A stretch of 64,000 bases of DNA from Streptacidiphilus sp. 4-A2. GTDB taxonomy: Bacteria > Actinomycetota > Actinomycetes > Streptomycetales > Streptomycetaceae. Each line of letters starts with the position of its first letter. Positions within the stretch are counted from its first letter, which is position 1. The position numbers were made by a program, and so were the translations under genes. Location of the stretch: the NCBI GenBank assembly GCA_014284505.1, contig JAAFYY010000001.1, positions 186,001-250,000 on the forward strand. Reading direction: 5' to 3'. This document shows, one piece after another, positions 39,192-48,816 of the stretch. A model generated the notes under the pieces. It ran no database searches. It worked only from the letters and a program-made list of their open reading frames with translations, and was not told where the DNA came from.

Positions 39192-40040
39192 ATGCGCGCG
39201 TTCGATCGAGCACTCGTCCTGGGTCCTGGAGGTACCGTCGGCACGGCCTGGATGACCGGACTGGCCCACGGTCTGCGCCGCAACGGCGTCGACCTGGGCG
39301 CGGCCGACCTGATCGTCGGTACGTCGGCCGGCGCGATCGTCGGAGCGCTGCTCGCGACCGGCCAGGACCTGGGGCGGCTGGCGAGTTCGGCCCGCTCCGC
39401 CGCCCACCGGCCCAAGGCGGATGCCCAACGGACGGGCGCGGTCTTCGCCGTACTCGGCGACCGCAGCCTGGAACCCGGCGAGGCCAGGCGTCGCGTCGGC
39501 CGGCTCGCGCTCGAAAGCATCGACCCTCAGGCCGATCAGGCGCTGATCGCCGGGCGCGCCGCCTTGATCGGTACGGACGCGTGGCCGGAGCAGCGGCTGC
39601 TGATCACCGCTGTGGACGCGACCACCGGCGAGCCGGTGGTCTGGGACCGCGACAGCGGCGTGCCGTTGGTGCACGCGGTGGCGGCGAGCAGCGCCTTCCC
39701 CGGGGCCGCACCGCCGGTTGCCGTCGACGGCCGACGGTACATGGACGGTGCGCTGCGGTCGGGCAGCAACGCCGATCTCGCGACCGGAGCCCGCAGACTG
39801 ATCGTGATCGAGCCGATGGCACACCTGTTCCCCCGCGAACCGCTCGCCCAACAGCTGGCGGCCATAGGGGCGGACACGGTGGTGACCATCGGTCCGGATC
39901 CGGCATCGGTGCGCGCGCTCGGCTCGGATCCGGGTGACCTGGCCGCCTGGGAACCGGCCTACCAGGCGGGTCTTCACCAGGCCGACGAGACCGCCGGGCG
40001 GCTCCGCTCCGCTTGGAGGACAGCAGTCGACGCGGGCTGA
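39192..40040 (+). CDS. Patatin-like phospholipase
   Basis: ATG 39192 follows GAGGGGA. The 282 residues hold the patatin catalytic dyad: the oxyanion region LVLGPGGTVGTAWMTGLAHGL (residues 8-28), the nucleophile motif GTSAGAIVGALL (GxSxG) and the Asp in the DGA/G motif YMDGALRSGSNADLA. It probably hydrolyses phospholipids or acylglycerols in the cytoplasm or at the membrane. There is no signal peptide. A divergent TetR gene is the probable regulator. Confidence 0.92.
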   Translation: MRAFDRALVLGPGGTVGTAWMTGLAHGLRRNGVDLGAADLIVGTSAGAIVGALLATGQDLGRLASSARSAAHRPKADAQRTGAVFAVLGDRSLEPGEARRRVGRLALESIDPQADQALIAGRAALIGTDAWPEQRLLITAVDATTGEPVVWDRDSGVPLVHAVAASSAFPGAAPPVAVDGRRYMDGALRSGSNADLATGARRLIVIEPMAHLFPREPLAQQLAAIGADTVVTIGPDPASVRALGSDPGDLAAWEPAYQAGLHQADETAGRLRSAWRTAVDAG

Positions 40041-40224
40041 CCGCCGATCAGGCCGCTGCCGTGTGAACGGTGGCGGCCAGGTGGATGAGCTCACAAGCCC
40101 CCTTCCCCGTCCGGCGGCGCCGCGAAGCGCTGGAACTGCGGGGTGACGAGCCGTGGTTCGACGAGGTCGTGCCGCCTTGGAGCGGGCGGTGGCCGGGGAA
40201 GCGGATGCCGCCGCCCCCCGAGCC

Positions 40225-41155
40225 CTATCGGGCCGGCGTGGCCGGCGTGACCGTTGCGGCGGGAGTGCGGACGTGCTGCGTGAGGAAGAGGGCTGCGCGG
40301 TCCAGTGCCTGGTCGGCCTCGTCGAGGACACCCGCGAAGGACTGGAACACGTGGGGTACGTCGTCGGTGATGTCGAGGATGACGTCCACTCCGGCCGCGC
40401 GGGCGCGGCGGCCAGGCGGGGTGGAGTCGTCCAGGAGCACTTCGTTGGTGCCCGCCTGGAGGAGCATCGGCGGGAAGCCGGTCAGATCGGCGAGGACGGC
40501 GGGGCTGAGCATGGGCTGGTGCGGGTCGGCTCCTGCCAGGTACATGGCCCCGGTGTGCCCCAGGCTCTCCCGGGTGAAGAACGGGTCGACAGCCGCCTTG
40601 GTCTCCATGCTCTCGCCCGTCCGGGTGGCGTCCGCGCCGGGAGAGAACGCCACGATCGCGGCGGGCATCGGGAGCCCGGCGTCGCGGGCGGCGAGGCAGG
40701 CGGTGACGCTGAGGCCGCCACCGGCGGAGTCCCCGGCGAACGCGATGCCCGAAGGGTCCTCGCCGCTGTCGAGGAGGGCACGGTAGGCGCTCAGCGCGTC
40801 TTCGATCGCGGGGGAACGGGTGCTCGGGAGCGAGCCGGTAGTCCAGCGAGTACGCCCGGAACCCGGTCCTGGTCACGAGGTTCCCCGTCAGCGACAGCGC
40901 GGTCTCGGGAGAGCCGACCACCCAGCCGCCGCCGTGGAAGTACAGGATCATCCCGGTGGGCGCCCCGTTGCCGGGCTCGACGTGCAGCGCCGGGAGGTCA
41001 CCGAGTGTCGTCCTGGTGGTGCGCAGGCCGTCCGGGACAAGCATCCGGGCCATCATCGCCCTGAATCCGGCGCGGCTCTCCTCGACCGACCGGGGGCTGT
41101 CGGGCCAGGGCCGTCGCAGCATCGCCTTGATCTGTGCGCGTTGTGTCCTGCTCAT
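40225..41155 (-). CDS. Alpha/beta hydrolase (hormone-sensitive-lipase family esterase)
   Basis: ATG 41155 (MSRTQRAQIKAML) has GGAG eight bases upstream. The HSL-family oxyanion motif is YFHGGGWVVGSPETA, followed by YSLDYRLAPEHPFP. After a frame change near 40825 come the nucleophile motif GIAFAGDSAGGGLSV, the acid region NEVLLDDS and the His in DDVPHVFQSFAG. About 310 residues, typical of family IV esterases. It is divergent from a MarR gene with two shared operator copies between them, so it is probably induced by the MarR ligand. Confidence 0.9.
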
Positions 41156-41190
41156 GATGTCCGCTCCTGCCGTAAGTAGCTTCTTCAGCA

Positions 41191-41233
41191 CTATATGCCG
41201 TGGCATCTAACGTAGACTATATGCCATGGCATC
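41191..41233. promoter_or_regulatory. Two direct copies of a MarR operator
   Basis: CTATATGCCGTGGCATC at 41191-41207 and CTATATGCCATGGCATC at 41217-41233 differ by one base and start 26 bases apart. The core ATGCCATGGCAT of the second copy is a perfect palindrome. The second copy includes the annotated ATG of the MarR gene. Confidence 0.8.
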
Positions 41234-41701
41234 CACAGTGAGCGGCGAGACGGTCGACCTCCCGGGCTTCTTCGCCGACCTCGTCCGATGCGAGACGCGT
41301 CTGTACAACTCCCTCAACGACCGTCTTCGCGAGCGGCACGGGATCGTGACCTCGCAGTTCGAGTTCCTGCGGCACCTCCGCGACCACCCCGGGGCCCGGG
41401 TGGCGGACCTGCCGCCGAGTTCGCCATCGGGATCGGGGCCACCAGCAAGGGCATCGACCGCCTGGAACGGCAGGGATGGGTTGCCCGCCTGCCGAACCCG
41501 TCGGACCGCCGGTCCTCACTGCTGGAACTGACCGACGAGGGACGGCAGTTGGTCGACGCGGCCGAAGCGACCTTTGCCGAGCGGCTGGCCGAGCTGTTCG
41601 CAGATGTACTCCAGGCCTCTCCCCTCACGGCCGCCGCGCAGGCCCTCTCCGAGCTGCGTTCCGTCCTGGAACGCGACCAGACCGGCACGCCCACAGGCTG
41701 A
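41226..41701 (+). CDS. MarR-family transcriptional regulator (one frameshift)
   Basis: ATG 41226 gives MASTVSGETVDLPGFFADLV; it has no ribosome site and lies inside an operator copy, so translation may be leaderless. After one lost base near 41415, the wing region reads AEFAIGIGATSKGIDRLERQGWVARLPNPSDRRSSLLELTDEG, typical of MarR proteins. About 158 residues; the total is one base short of a multiple of three. It probably represses itself and the divergent esterase gene. Confidence 0.88.
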
Positions 41702-41835
41702 CGCGCTTCCCCCGCAAGCTTCACCCGCAAACCCAGCCGCCCCAGCGGCGCAGCTCCCGCCGCGGACGGCGGCGGAGCGACCGCATCGTGAAATCCTCCT
41801 GGCCAAAGGATCAAGTCTTCGTAGGGTGAGCGGCT

Positions 41836-43037
41836 ATGACGATCACAGCCGATGCCGGCACCGCCGCTGTCCCTGCTCTTTCCGCCCGCACCACCGACGT
41901 GGGCGGGTCCCCGGTCCGGGAGATCCTGGCGCTGACCGCCCGCCCCGAAGTCATCTCCTTCGCGGGCGGCCTGCCCGCCCCCGAGCTCTTCGACGCGGAG
42001 GGCATCCGCGCGGCCTACGACGCGGTGCTGCGTGAGTCACCGCGTCAGGTGCTGCAGTACTCGACCACCGAGGGCGACCCTTCGCTGCGCGCGGCCGTCG
42101 CCGCCCGGCTCACCGCGCGCGGCCTGCCCACCGACCGTGAAGACCTGCTGATCACCGGCGGCTCCCAGCAGGGCCTGTCGCTGCTGGCCTCGGCCCTGCT
42201 GGAGCCCGGCGACACCGTCCTGGTCGAGGACCCCACCTATCTCGCCGCATTGCAGTGCTTCGGCCTCGCGGGCGCACGGATCGTCCCCGTCCCACCGATG
42301 AGGACGGGATAGTGCCGGACGCGCTGGACGCTCTCGTCACGGCCGAACGCCCCAAACTTCTGTACCTGGTGCCCAACTTCCAGAACCCGACCGGCCGAAC
42401 CCTGCCGCTCGCGCGTCGGCGGGCGGTCGCGGAGGTGGCGGCACGGCGCGGGCTGTGGGTGGTCGAGGACGACCCGTACGGCGAGTTGCGCTTCAGCGGC
42501 GAGCCGGTGCAGTGGATCGCGGGCTGCGCCGGGGCGGAGGACCGCACGGTGCTGCTGAGCAGCTTCTCCAAGGTGATGGCGCCCGGGCTGCGGCTCGGCT
42601 GGCTGCGCGGGCCGGCCGCGCTCCGGCGCGCCTGCGTGATCGCCAAGCAGGCCGCCGACCTGCACACGTCGACGGTTGACCAGGCGGCCGCGGCGCGGTA
42701 CCTCGCCGACCGCGACCTGGACGCCCACCTCGCCACCGTCCGCGACGCCTACCGCCTGCGCCGCGACGCCCTGCTCGCCGGGCTGGCCGACGCCCTGCCG
42801 GTCGGCAGCAGCTGGAACCGTCCGGACGGCGGCATGTTCCTCTGGGCCCGCCTTCCCTCCGGCCACGACGCAACCGCCCTGCTGAAGCAAGCGGTCGCCC
42901 ATCATGTGGCCTACGTCCCCGGCGCTCCCTTCTTCGCCGGGCGCCCCGATCCGGCGACGATGCGGCTGTCCTTCACCACCCACTCCCCCGAGGAGATCGC
43001 GGTCGGCCTGACCCGCCTGGCCAAGGCCTTCGCCTGA
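41836..43037 (+). CDS. PLP-dependent aminotransferase (class I/II, 2-aminoadipate-type)
   Basis: About 400 residues with one lost base near 42297. The N-terminal ISFAGGLPAPELFD and LQYSTTEGDPSLRAAVAARL are typical of the LysN/MocR-type group. ITGGSQQGLSL is the PLP-phosphate loop, NFQNPTGRTL the cofactor Asn region, EDDPYGELRFSG the Asp/Tyr pair and SSFSKVMAPGLRLGW carries the PLP lysine. PGAPFF and MRLSFTTHSPEEI with the substrate-carboxylate Arg close the domain. No DNA-binding domain is fused. It probably transaminates an aromatic, branched-chain or 2-aminoadipate substrate. Confidence 0.92.
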
Positions 43038-43159
43038 CCCTCTCGCCTGCGCGCAGGCATCGCCCACGACCGGTCGCCCGTGCGGTGGCAGGCATGCCCG
43101 AGTTGCGGTGCCTGCTCCGAGCGGGGACCACGCGGGCGATCCGGGTGACCGTCTGCACC

Positions 43160-43435
43160 GCCGGGCGTGACGAAGGGGGTGGTCCCGTCCCGCCATCGGG
43201 GTCGGGGGCCGGCCCCACGTCCGGAGTTCGTCCGTCAGCATCCCTCTGGTCGCCCGCAGCGTGGACATCCTCGCGCCGATGTCCGCGATCCGGCCCAGCA
43301 GGCGCTCCTGGGCCCGGCCGCACAGCGTGAGTCGGCCGTCCTCGGCGAAGCAGGGAGCAGCAGCGAAACGTCCTTGAGGTCCGGCCCGATGCCCAGCAGG
43401 AGTTCGAGCGGCGGCACCGAGCTCTTTTTTGCCAT
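43160..43435 (-). CDS. Small hypothetical protein (N-terminal part supported only)
   Basis: ATG 43435 follows GGAGAG. The start reads MAKKSSVPPLELLLGIGPDL and continues KDVSLLL; after a one-base shift near 43355 it goes on CFAEDGRLTLCGRAQERLLG and RIADIGARMSTLRATRGM. The helical, Leu-rich pattern across the shift looks like a real short protein. I cannot place the stop codon with confidence; a further shift before 43160 is likely. Function unknown. Confidence 0.4.
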
Positions 43436-43593
43436 CCCGTTACAGCTCTCCGCGCCCTGGCACCTCTATCTTTCCACCCGGCGCCCGGTACGCCGCCTGC
43501 GGAGACCCCGACGGCGCCCCGGCCGGGTACCGCTACGTCAGCGCAGGTCAGAACCATGGCCTGGGCTGTTCGCATCCGGCCTCGGAGGGCCCC

Positions 43594-44915
43594 TTGAGAT
43601 TCGACTTCGCACGGGTCGACACCGGTTCGACCGCCTGGGTTCTGGTCAGCGCGGCGCTGGTCCTTTTCATGACACCGGTGTCGCCTTCTTCTACGGCGGC
43701 ATGGTGCGGACCAAGCACGTCATGGCGATGCTGATGCAGAACTTCGTCACCATCGCCCTGGTGAGCGTGGTGTGGGTGGTCGTCGGCTACAGCCTCGCCT
43801 TCGGCAGGGGCAACGGCTTCATCGGTGACCTGCACTTCGCCGACCTGGCCCACATGAACGAGATGGTCCCCGGCTTCAGCGGCAGCACGGCGATGGTCAT
43901 CCCGCCGCTGGTCTATGTGATCTACCAGATGATGTTCGCCGTGATCACGCCCTCGCTGATCACCGGCGCCACGGCCGACCGCTGGCGGTTCAGCTCGTTC
44001 GTCCCCTTCGTGGTGCTGTGGTCGCTGCTGGTCTACTGCCCGGTCGCGCACTGGATCTTCTCGCCGGTCGGCTGGCTCGCGAAGTTCGGCGTACTCGATT
44101 TCGCCGGCGGGATCGTCGTGCACACCACCGCCGGGGCGGCCGCCCTGGTCATGGCCATCGTCCTGGGCCGGCGCAAGGGCTGGCCGGACCGGCCGATGCC
44201 GCAGAACAACCTGCCGCTGATGCTGGTCGGCGCGGGGATCCTCTGGTTCGGCTGGTTCGGCTTCAACGGCGGTTCGGCCCTTGGCGCGAACCAACTGGCC
44301 GCCAGCGCCTTCCTCAACACCAACACCGCCGGCGCGGCGGCACTGCTGGGCTGGCTGGCCGTCGAGCGGCTGCGGCACGGGCGGGCCACGACCCTCGGCG
44401 CGGCCGGCGGGGCCGTCGCCGGTCTCGCCGCGGTCACGCCGTGCGCCGGGTATGTGAGCCCGCTGGGCGCGCTGGCGATCGGCGTCGCGGCAGGCGTGCT
44501 CTGTGAGTTCGCTGTCGAGTGGAAGCACCGCCTGGGTTACGACGACGCACTGGACGTGGTCGGCGTGCACCTGGTCGGCGGCGTGTTCGGCGCGCTCGCG
44601 CTCGGTCTGTTCGCGACCCGGTCGGTCAACGCCGCAGGGGCCGACGGACTGTTCTACGGCGGCGGCCTGGCGCAGCTGGGCAAGCAGGCCGTGGGCGTCG
44701 GCGCGGCGCTCGGCTACACCGTGGCGGTGACCCTGGTGATCGCCCTCGTGCTGAAGCGGATCACCGGCAACCGGGTCTCCGGGGCGGACGAGGAACTCGG
44801 CCTGGACCTGAGCCTGCACGGGGAGATCGCCTACGCCCTGTCGGAGCCCCAGGCCACCGACGCGGTCGAGCCCGGCGAGCACAGCCTCGGCGAGCCGCAA
44901 CCCGCGGGCTCGTAG
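43594..44915 (+). CDS. amt: Ammonium transporter (Amt/Mep/Rh family)
   Basis: The probable start is TTG 43594, six bases after GGAGG (43584-43588). After one lost G near 43672 the protein reads TPGVAFFYGGMVRTKHVMAMLMQNF, the classic first Amt signature. Later come ADRWRFSSFVPFVVLWSLLVYCPVAHW (with the pore His region DFAGGIVVHTTAGAAALV), GWFGFNGGSA, LNTNTAGAAALLGW and the second pore His in DVVGVHLVGGVFGALALG. About 440 residues and 11 helices. It moves ammonium across the cytoplasmic membrane. No glnK or glnD lies next to it, unlike the main glnK-linked amt locus of many actinomycetes. Confidence 0.93.
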
Positions 44916-45238
44916 CCGCAGTTCGCCCTCCTGGTCGGCCCGGGCCGAGTGCCGCAGCACGGCAGCCCACCGGGCCGGCCAGGCCGTTCGTACGCCGCGA
45001 GGACACCGTCCGACCGGCAGCCTGGCGCTGTTCGGACAACCCGTGGGCACGTCTGCTCGCCGTTCCGCTCACCCTGGCACAGCGTTCGTACGACACGGCA
45101 GGCGAGTTGGCGTCCACCGTCGACGACGGCCGGATGTGCCCGGCAAACAACCGGACCTGACTGCTGCGCGCGGACGGCGCCTCGGTGACCTGCGTTGCCA
45201 CCGACTTCCAGGACGGGGACCGTACCGCCCCGCCCGGG
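44916..45238. other. Convergent intergenic region
   Basis: About 320 bases between the ammonium transporter and diiron oxygenase genes. I see no supported reading frame and no strong terminator hairpin. Confidence 0.45.
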
Positions 45239-46165
45239 TCAGGGCAGCAGGGAGGCGCGGCGCCACATCGGCGCCGAGCGGGAGTCGATCATCCCGAGGT
45301 CGCCGAAGAAAGCGACCGCCTTGCGGGCCCAGTCCGTCTTGGCGGCCTGCCACTGGGGGTTGTTCGCGGCTGCCTCGCGGGCCTGCCGGGGGTCGAGCCC
45401 GACCAGCGAGTAGACCCGCGGGTGGATGGTCTCGCGCACCGACTGGACCGCGAGCACCGCCAGCGCCTGCCGGAACAGCGCCTGCCGGGCCGGACTCATC
45501 CGCGCCCAGCGGCGCTCCAGCTCCGGCTTGGCGTAACCGATGTGGCGCGCCTCCTCGATCACGTGGATACGTGCCACCGAGCGGGCGAGCGGTTGCAGAC
45601 TCTCGTCGCGGATCATCTCCCGCTGCATGGCGTCGGTGTACTCCTCGACGAAGATCGCCCCGGCGAAGGTCATCGTGGTGTCATTGAGCAGCATGTGCAG
45701 TTTGCCGAGCCGGGAGGCGCGGCGCGAGGGCCGGGCCGAGGGGTAGCCGGTGCGCGCGATGTACTTGGCGAACATGGTCGAGTGGCGGCACTCGTCGGCC
45801 ACCTCGGTCAGCGCATACTGTCCATGACGAGTCGTCAGATCACTGTCGTAGACGTGCCGGACCAGCCCGTCCATCAGCACCAGCTCGAACCAGATCCCGG
45901 CCGCGGTGACGCTGGCCAGCTCGTACACGCTCAGCTGCGCCTGCTGACGTGTCGTCAACTGCTGCCACAGGTCGGTTCCGTAGAGCGATACCCGGTGTGC
46001 CGGTATGGCGAACAGGTCCGGGTCGATCGGGGCGTCCCAGTCGATCTCGGTCAGCGGGTCGTGCGAGTGCCTGGCGGAGACCCGAAGCAGCCGTTCGGCG
46101 TTCTGCTCGCGGGCCGCACCGGCGTCGGCGGGGTGGAGGGCGACAGCGGATGAGGTGTCTGGCAC
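45239..46165 (-). CDS. AurF-like diiron oxygenase
   Basis: The start is GTG 46165 after GGAG. The 308-residue all-helical protein has the diiron ligand pattern of the AurF/p-aminobenzoate N-oxygenase family: an early Glu helix (ASVTAAGIWFELVLMDGLV), EVADECRHSTMFAKYI (ExxxxxH), a third helix FAGAIFVEEYTDAMQREMI, and HVIEEARHIGYAKPELERR (EEARH). Family members oxidise arylamines or hydroxylate other substrates with O2. Its TetR gene is 46 bases upstream on the same strand. No natural-product genes adjoin it, so its substrate is open. Confidence 0.85.
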   Translation of the reverse strand: MPDTSSAVALHPADAGAAREQNAERLLRVSARHSHDPLTEIDWDAPIDPDLFAIPAHRVSLYGTDLWQQLTTRQQAQLSVYELASVTAAGIWFELVLMDGLVRHVYDSDLTTRHGQYALTEVADECRHSTMFAKYIARTGYPSARPSRRASRLGKLHMLLNDTTMTFAGAIFVEEYTDAMQREMIRDESLQPLARSVARIHVIEEARHIGYAKPELERRWARMSPARQALFRQALAVLAVQSVRETIHPRVYSLVGLDPRQAREAAANNPQWQAAKTDWARKAVAFFGDLGMIDSRSAPMWRRASLLP

Positions 46166-46211
46166 GGTGCTGCTCCAGGTTCTACTCGTGGGCCCGCCTG
46201 CTCGTAGGCCG

Positions 46212-46823
46212 TCAGCTGGACAGGGGCGGCGGGGTTCCGCCGAGCGCACGCAGCGCGAAGGAGATCAGCGCCGGGATCAGGTCGGCCGGGGCGCGACCGT
46301 CGGCCAGCGGTCCGACCAGGGCCTCGCCGACCCGCCACAGCAGCGCGGCGGTCAGCTCCGGATCCTGCGCGGGCAGCCGCCCGGCGGCCACCCCTTCGGC
46401 GATCCGGGCGGCGATCACGTCACGGAAGGCCCGGCGGAAGACCAGGCGCTCGGCCTCCACCTCCGGGTCCACCGGCTCGGCCAGCAGGGCATAGGCCAGC
46501 CGGGGCGCACCGAGGGCGCGCCCGGCGAAGGTGCCGATCACCGAGGCGACCTGGGCATGCAGGTCGCCCTCGAAGGCGGCGGCTGAGCGGACGGCCGCGA
46601 CCTCCCGGCCGACAACCGCACGGAACAGCTCGGCGACGAGTTCGGCCTTGCTCGGGAACGACTTGTACACGCTGCCGGTGGCGATCCCGGCGCGCTCCGC
46701 GACCGCGGCAACCGAGCAGGCGGCATAGCCGCGTTCGGCGAGCAGTTCGATCGCGGCGGCGAGCACCGTCTCGCGCTGTGCGTCGAGCCGGGCCTGCACG
46801 GCTGGGGTCCTCCGGTAGGGCAT
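46212..46823 (-). CDS. TetR-family transcriptional regulator
   Basis: About 203 residues from ATG 46823; GTG 46799 is a good alternative because it has GGAGG nine bases upstream while the ATG has none. HTH: RETVLAAAIELLAERGYAAC then SVAAVAERAGIATGSVYKSFPSKAELVAELF. The C-terminal domain has WRVGEALVGPLADGR, as in QacR-like repressors. It forms an operon with the diiron oxygenase gene and has a perfect palindrome just upstream, so it probably represses this operon. Confidence 0.92.
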   Translation of the reverse strand: MPYRRTPAVQARLDAQRETVLAAAIELLAERGYAACSVAAVAERAGIATGSVYKSFPSKAELVAELFRAVVGREVAAVRSAAAFEGDLHAQVASVIGTFAGRALGAPRLAYALLAEPVDPEVEAERLVFRRAFRDVIAARIAEGVAAGRLPAQDPELTAALLWRVGEALVGPLADGRAPADLIPALISFALRALGGTPPPLSS

Positions 46824-46832
46824 GCCAAGAAG

Positions 46833-46855
46833 TGAAGCACTGATTCAGTGCTTCA
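46833..46855. promoter_or_regulatory. TetR operator (perfect 23-bp palindrome)
   Basis: The half-site TGAAGCACTGA is followed by one T and its exact complement TCAGTGCTTCA. It ends nine bases upstream of the TetR ATG at 46823. Confidence 0.85.
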
Positions 46856-46951
46856 TCAAGGGCCTTCCCTCGGCGACTGCCCTGATCGCATCGCGGGGTT
46901 CACCACCGAGCAGCACGGAGCCCTGTGCTCCGCCCTGGTCCCACTGCCCGG

Positions 46952-47545
46952 CTACTGGGGCAGACGGAGCCCTGCGACAAGGAGTCCCACCAGTCGACGC
47001 GCATCGTAGTCGGGGTTGCCGGACGCGCCGATGCAGAGGTTTCCGACGCCGCGCATGAGTTCGATGGGGGGAATGTCGGAGCGGATCTCACCGGCGGCAG
47101 CCGCGGCGTCGAGCAGTCGGGCGCATACGGGCACCAGGCGGTCGAGGAAGTAGGAGTGCAGCGTGGCGAAGTCGGCGTTGTCGGACTGCAGCACAGCCGC
47201 CAGCCCGTGCTTGGTGATCAGGAAGTCGACGAAGAGGCTGATCCAGCCTCCCAGCGCGGCATAGGGGCTCGCACTGGACGCCGTCAGCGCCGGGCCGGCC
47301 TCGGCACAGGCCTCGACCTGATGCCGGTAGACAGCGATGATCAGCTCCGCGCGGGTCGGGAAGTGGCGGTAGATGGTGCCCGTCCCGACGCCGGCCGCGG
47401 CCGCGATGTCGCGTACCGGCGCCTCGACGCCCGACCTGACGAAGATCGCGGCGGCAGCGTCCAGCAGGGCCTCCTTGTTGCGCTGGGCGTCCGCCCGCCT
47501 GGGCCGGGCTGCCTGCCCCGCGCCCCCGTCGCTGCCGCTCACCAC
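46952..47545 (-). CDS. TetR-family transcriptional regulator
   Basis: About 197 residues. The HTH reads RNKEALLDAAAAIFVRSGVE then APVRDIAAAAGVGTGTIYRHFPTRAELIIAVYR at about residues 22-75, followed by a C-terminal domain (GGWISLFVDFLITKHGLAAVL) of the kind found in many reductase-linked repressors. It is divergent from an aldo-keto reductase gene, with two matching operators in between. It probably represses that operon. Confidence 0.92.
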   Translation of the reverse strand: MVSGSDGGAGQAARPRRADAQRNKEALLDAAAAIFVRSGVEAPVRDIAAAAGVGTGTIYRHFPTRAELIIAVYRHQVEACAEAGPALTASSASPYAALGGWISLFVDFLITKHGLAAVLQSDNADFATLHSYFLDRLVPVCARLLDAAAAAGEIRSDIPPIELMRGVGNLCIGASGNPDYDARRLVGLLVAGLRLPQ

Positions 47546-47584
47546 GCCGTCCCTCCATCACTGCTCGCAGCACTGCTTGCTAAG

Positions 47585-47623
47585 CGGAACAAGGTTCCGT
47601 ATCGTTATCGGAACAAGGTTCCG
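47585..47623. promoter_or_regulatory. Tandem TetR operators
   Basis: CGGAAC-AAG-GTTCCG occurs at 47585-47599 and again at 47609-47623. Each copy is a perfect 6-bp inverted repeat with a 3-base spacer, and starts are 24 bases apart. They lie between the divergent TetR and aldo-keto reductase genes. Confidence 0.85.
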
Positions 47624-47720
47624 TTTGCCCATGATGCCAGAGCAGCGGGCCGACGGCCAAGCCGTGCGTTGCCGCCACGCTCCACGCGTGCCGGAGGAAA
47701 ACCATGGAGGAATCCCAGTC

Positions 47721-48738
47721 ATGCACTACCGCACCTTGGGCCGCACCGGCGTGCAGGTCAGCAGCCTCGCGCTCGGCGCGATGAACTTCGGCAGGATCGG
47801 GCACACCACCCAGGACCAGGTCACCGCCATCGTCGACACCGCCCTTGAGGCCGGAATCAACCTCATCGACACCGCCGACATGTACAGCGGCGGCGAGTCG
47901 GAGAGATGGTCGGCAAGGCCGTCGCCGGGCGCCGCGACGACATCGTGCTGGCCACCAAGGCGGGCCTGCCGATGAGCGACCGGCCCAACCACCAGGGCAG
48001 CTCGCGCCGCTGGCTGGTCACCGAACTGGACAACAGCCTGCGCCGCCTCGGCGTCGACCACATCGACCTCTACCAGATCCACCGCTGGGACCCGCGCACC
48101 AGCGACGAGGAGACGCTGTCCGTCCTGACCGACCTTCAGCGCAGCGGCAAAATCCGCTACTTCGGCTCGTCGACGTTCCCGCGTACCGTCTCGTGCAGGC
48201 CCAGTGGGCCGCCCGGGAGCACCATCTGAGCCGCTATGTCACCGAGCAGCCCAGCTATTCGATCCTGCAGCGCGGCATCGAGACCCATGTCCTGCCTGTC
48301 ACCGAGCAGTACGGGCTCGGTGTGCTGGTGTGGAGCCCGCTGGCCTCGGGCTGGCTGTCCGGCGCGATCCGCGAGGGCAGGGACATCAGCACCAACCGCG
48401 CGACGCTCATGCCGCAACGCTTCGACACCACCGTCCCCGCCAACCGGGCCAGGCTCGACGCCGTCGAGCAGCTGGCCGTGGTCGCCGACGAGGCCGGGCT
48501 GACGCTGATCCAGCTCGCGCTCGGATTTGTGACCGCGCACCCCGCCGTGACCAGCGCGATCATCGGCCCCCGCACTCTGGAACACCTGCACACGCAGCTC
48601 GACGCCGCCGACACCGTGCTCTCCGCCGACGTGCTCGATGCGATCGACGCGATCGTCGCCCCCGGCACCGATCTGGCCGCGCACGAAAAGCTCGACACCC
48701 CGCCCGCGCTGACCGACCCGTCCCTACGCCGCCGCTGA
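47721..48738 (+). CDS. Aldo/keto reductase (two frameshifts)
   Basis: ATG 47721 follows GGAGG. It begins MHYRTLGRTGVQVSSLALGAMNFG, with INLIDTADMYSGGESE (catalytic Asp and Tyr) and, after a shift near 47903, DDIVLATKAGLPMS (catalytic Lys) and RRLGVDHIDLYQIHRWDP (His). A second shift near 48181 leads to VQAQWAAREHHLSR and the NADPH-binding C-terminus (TSAIIGPRTLEHLHTQLDAA). About 339 residues; adding two bases restores the frame. It probably reduces a carbonyl with NADPH. It is followed by a hydrolase gene 78 bases downstream, likely the same TetR-controlled operon. Confidence 0.92.
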
Positions 48739-48816
48739 AGCAGAGCTCCTGTCGGCCGCACCCGGCGCCGACCGCGGGGCACCGGCGACACAATCCCAGA
48801 AAGGGACACGCTCATC

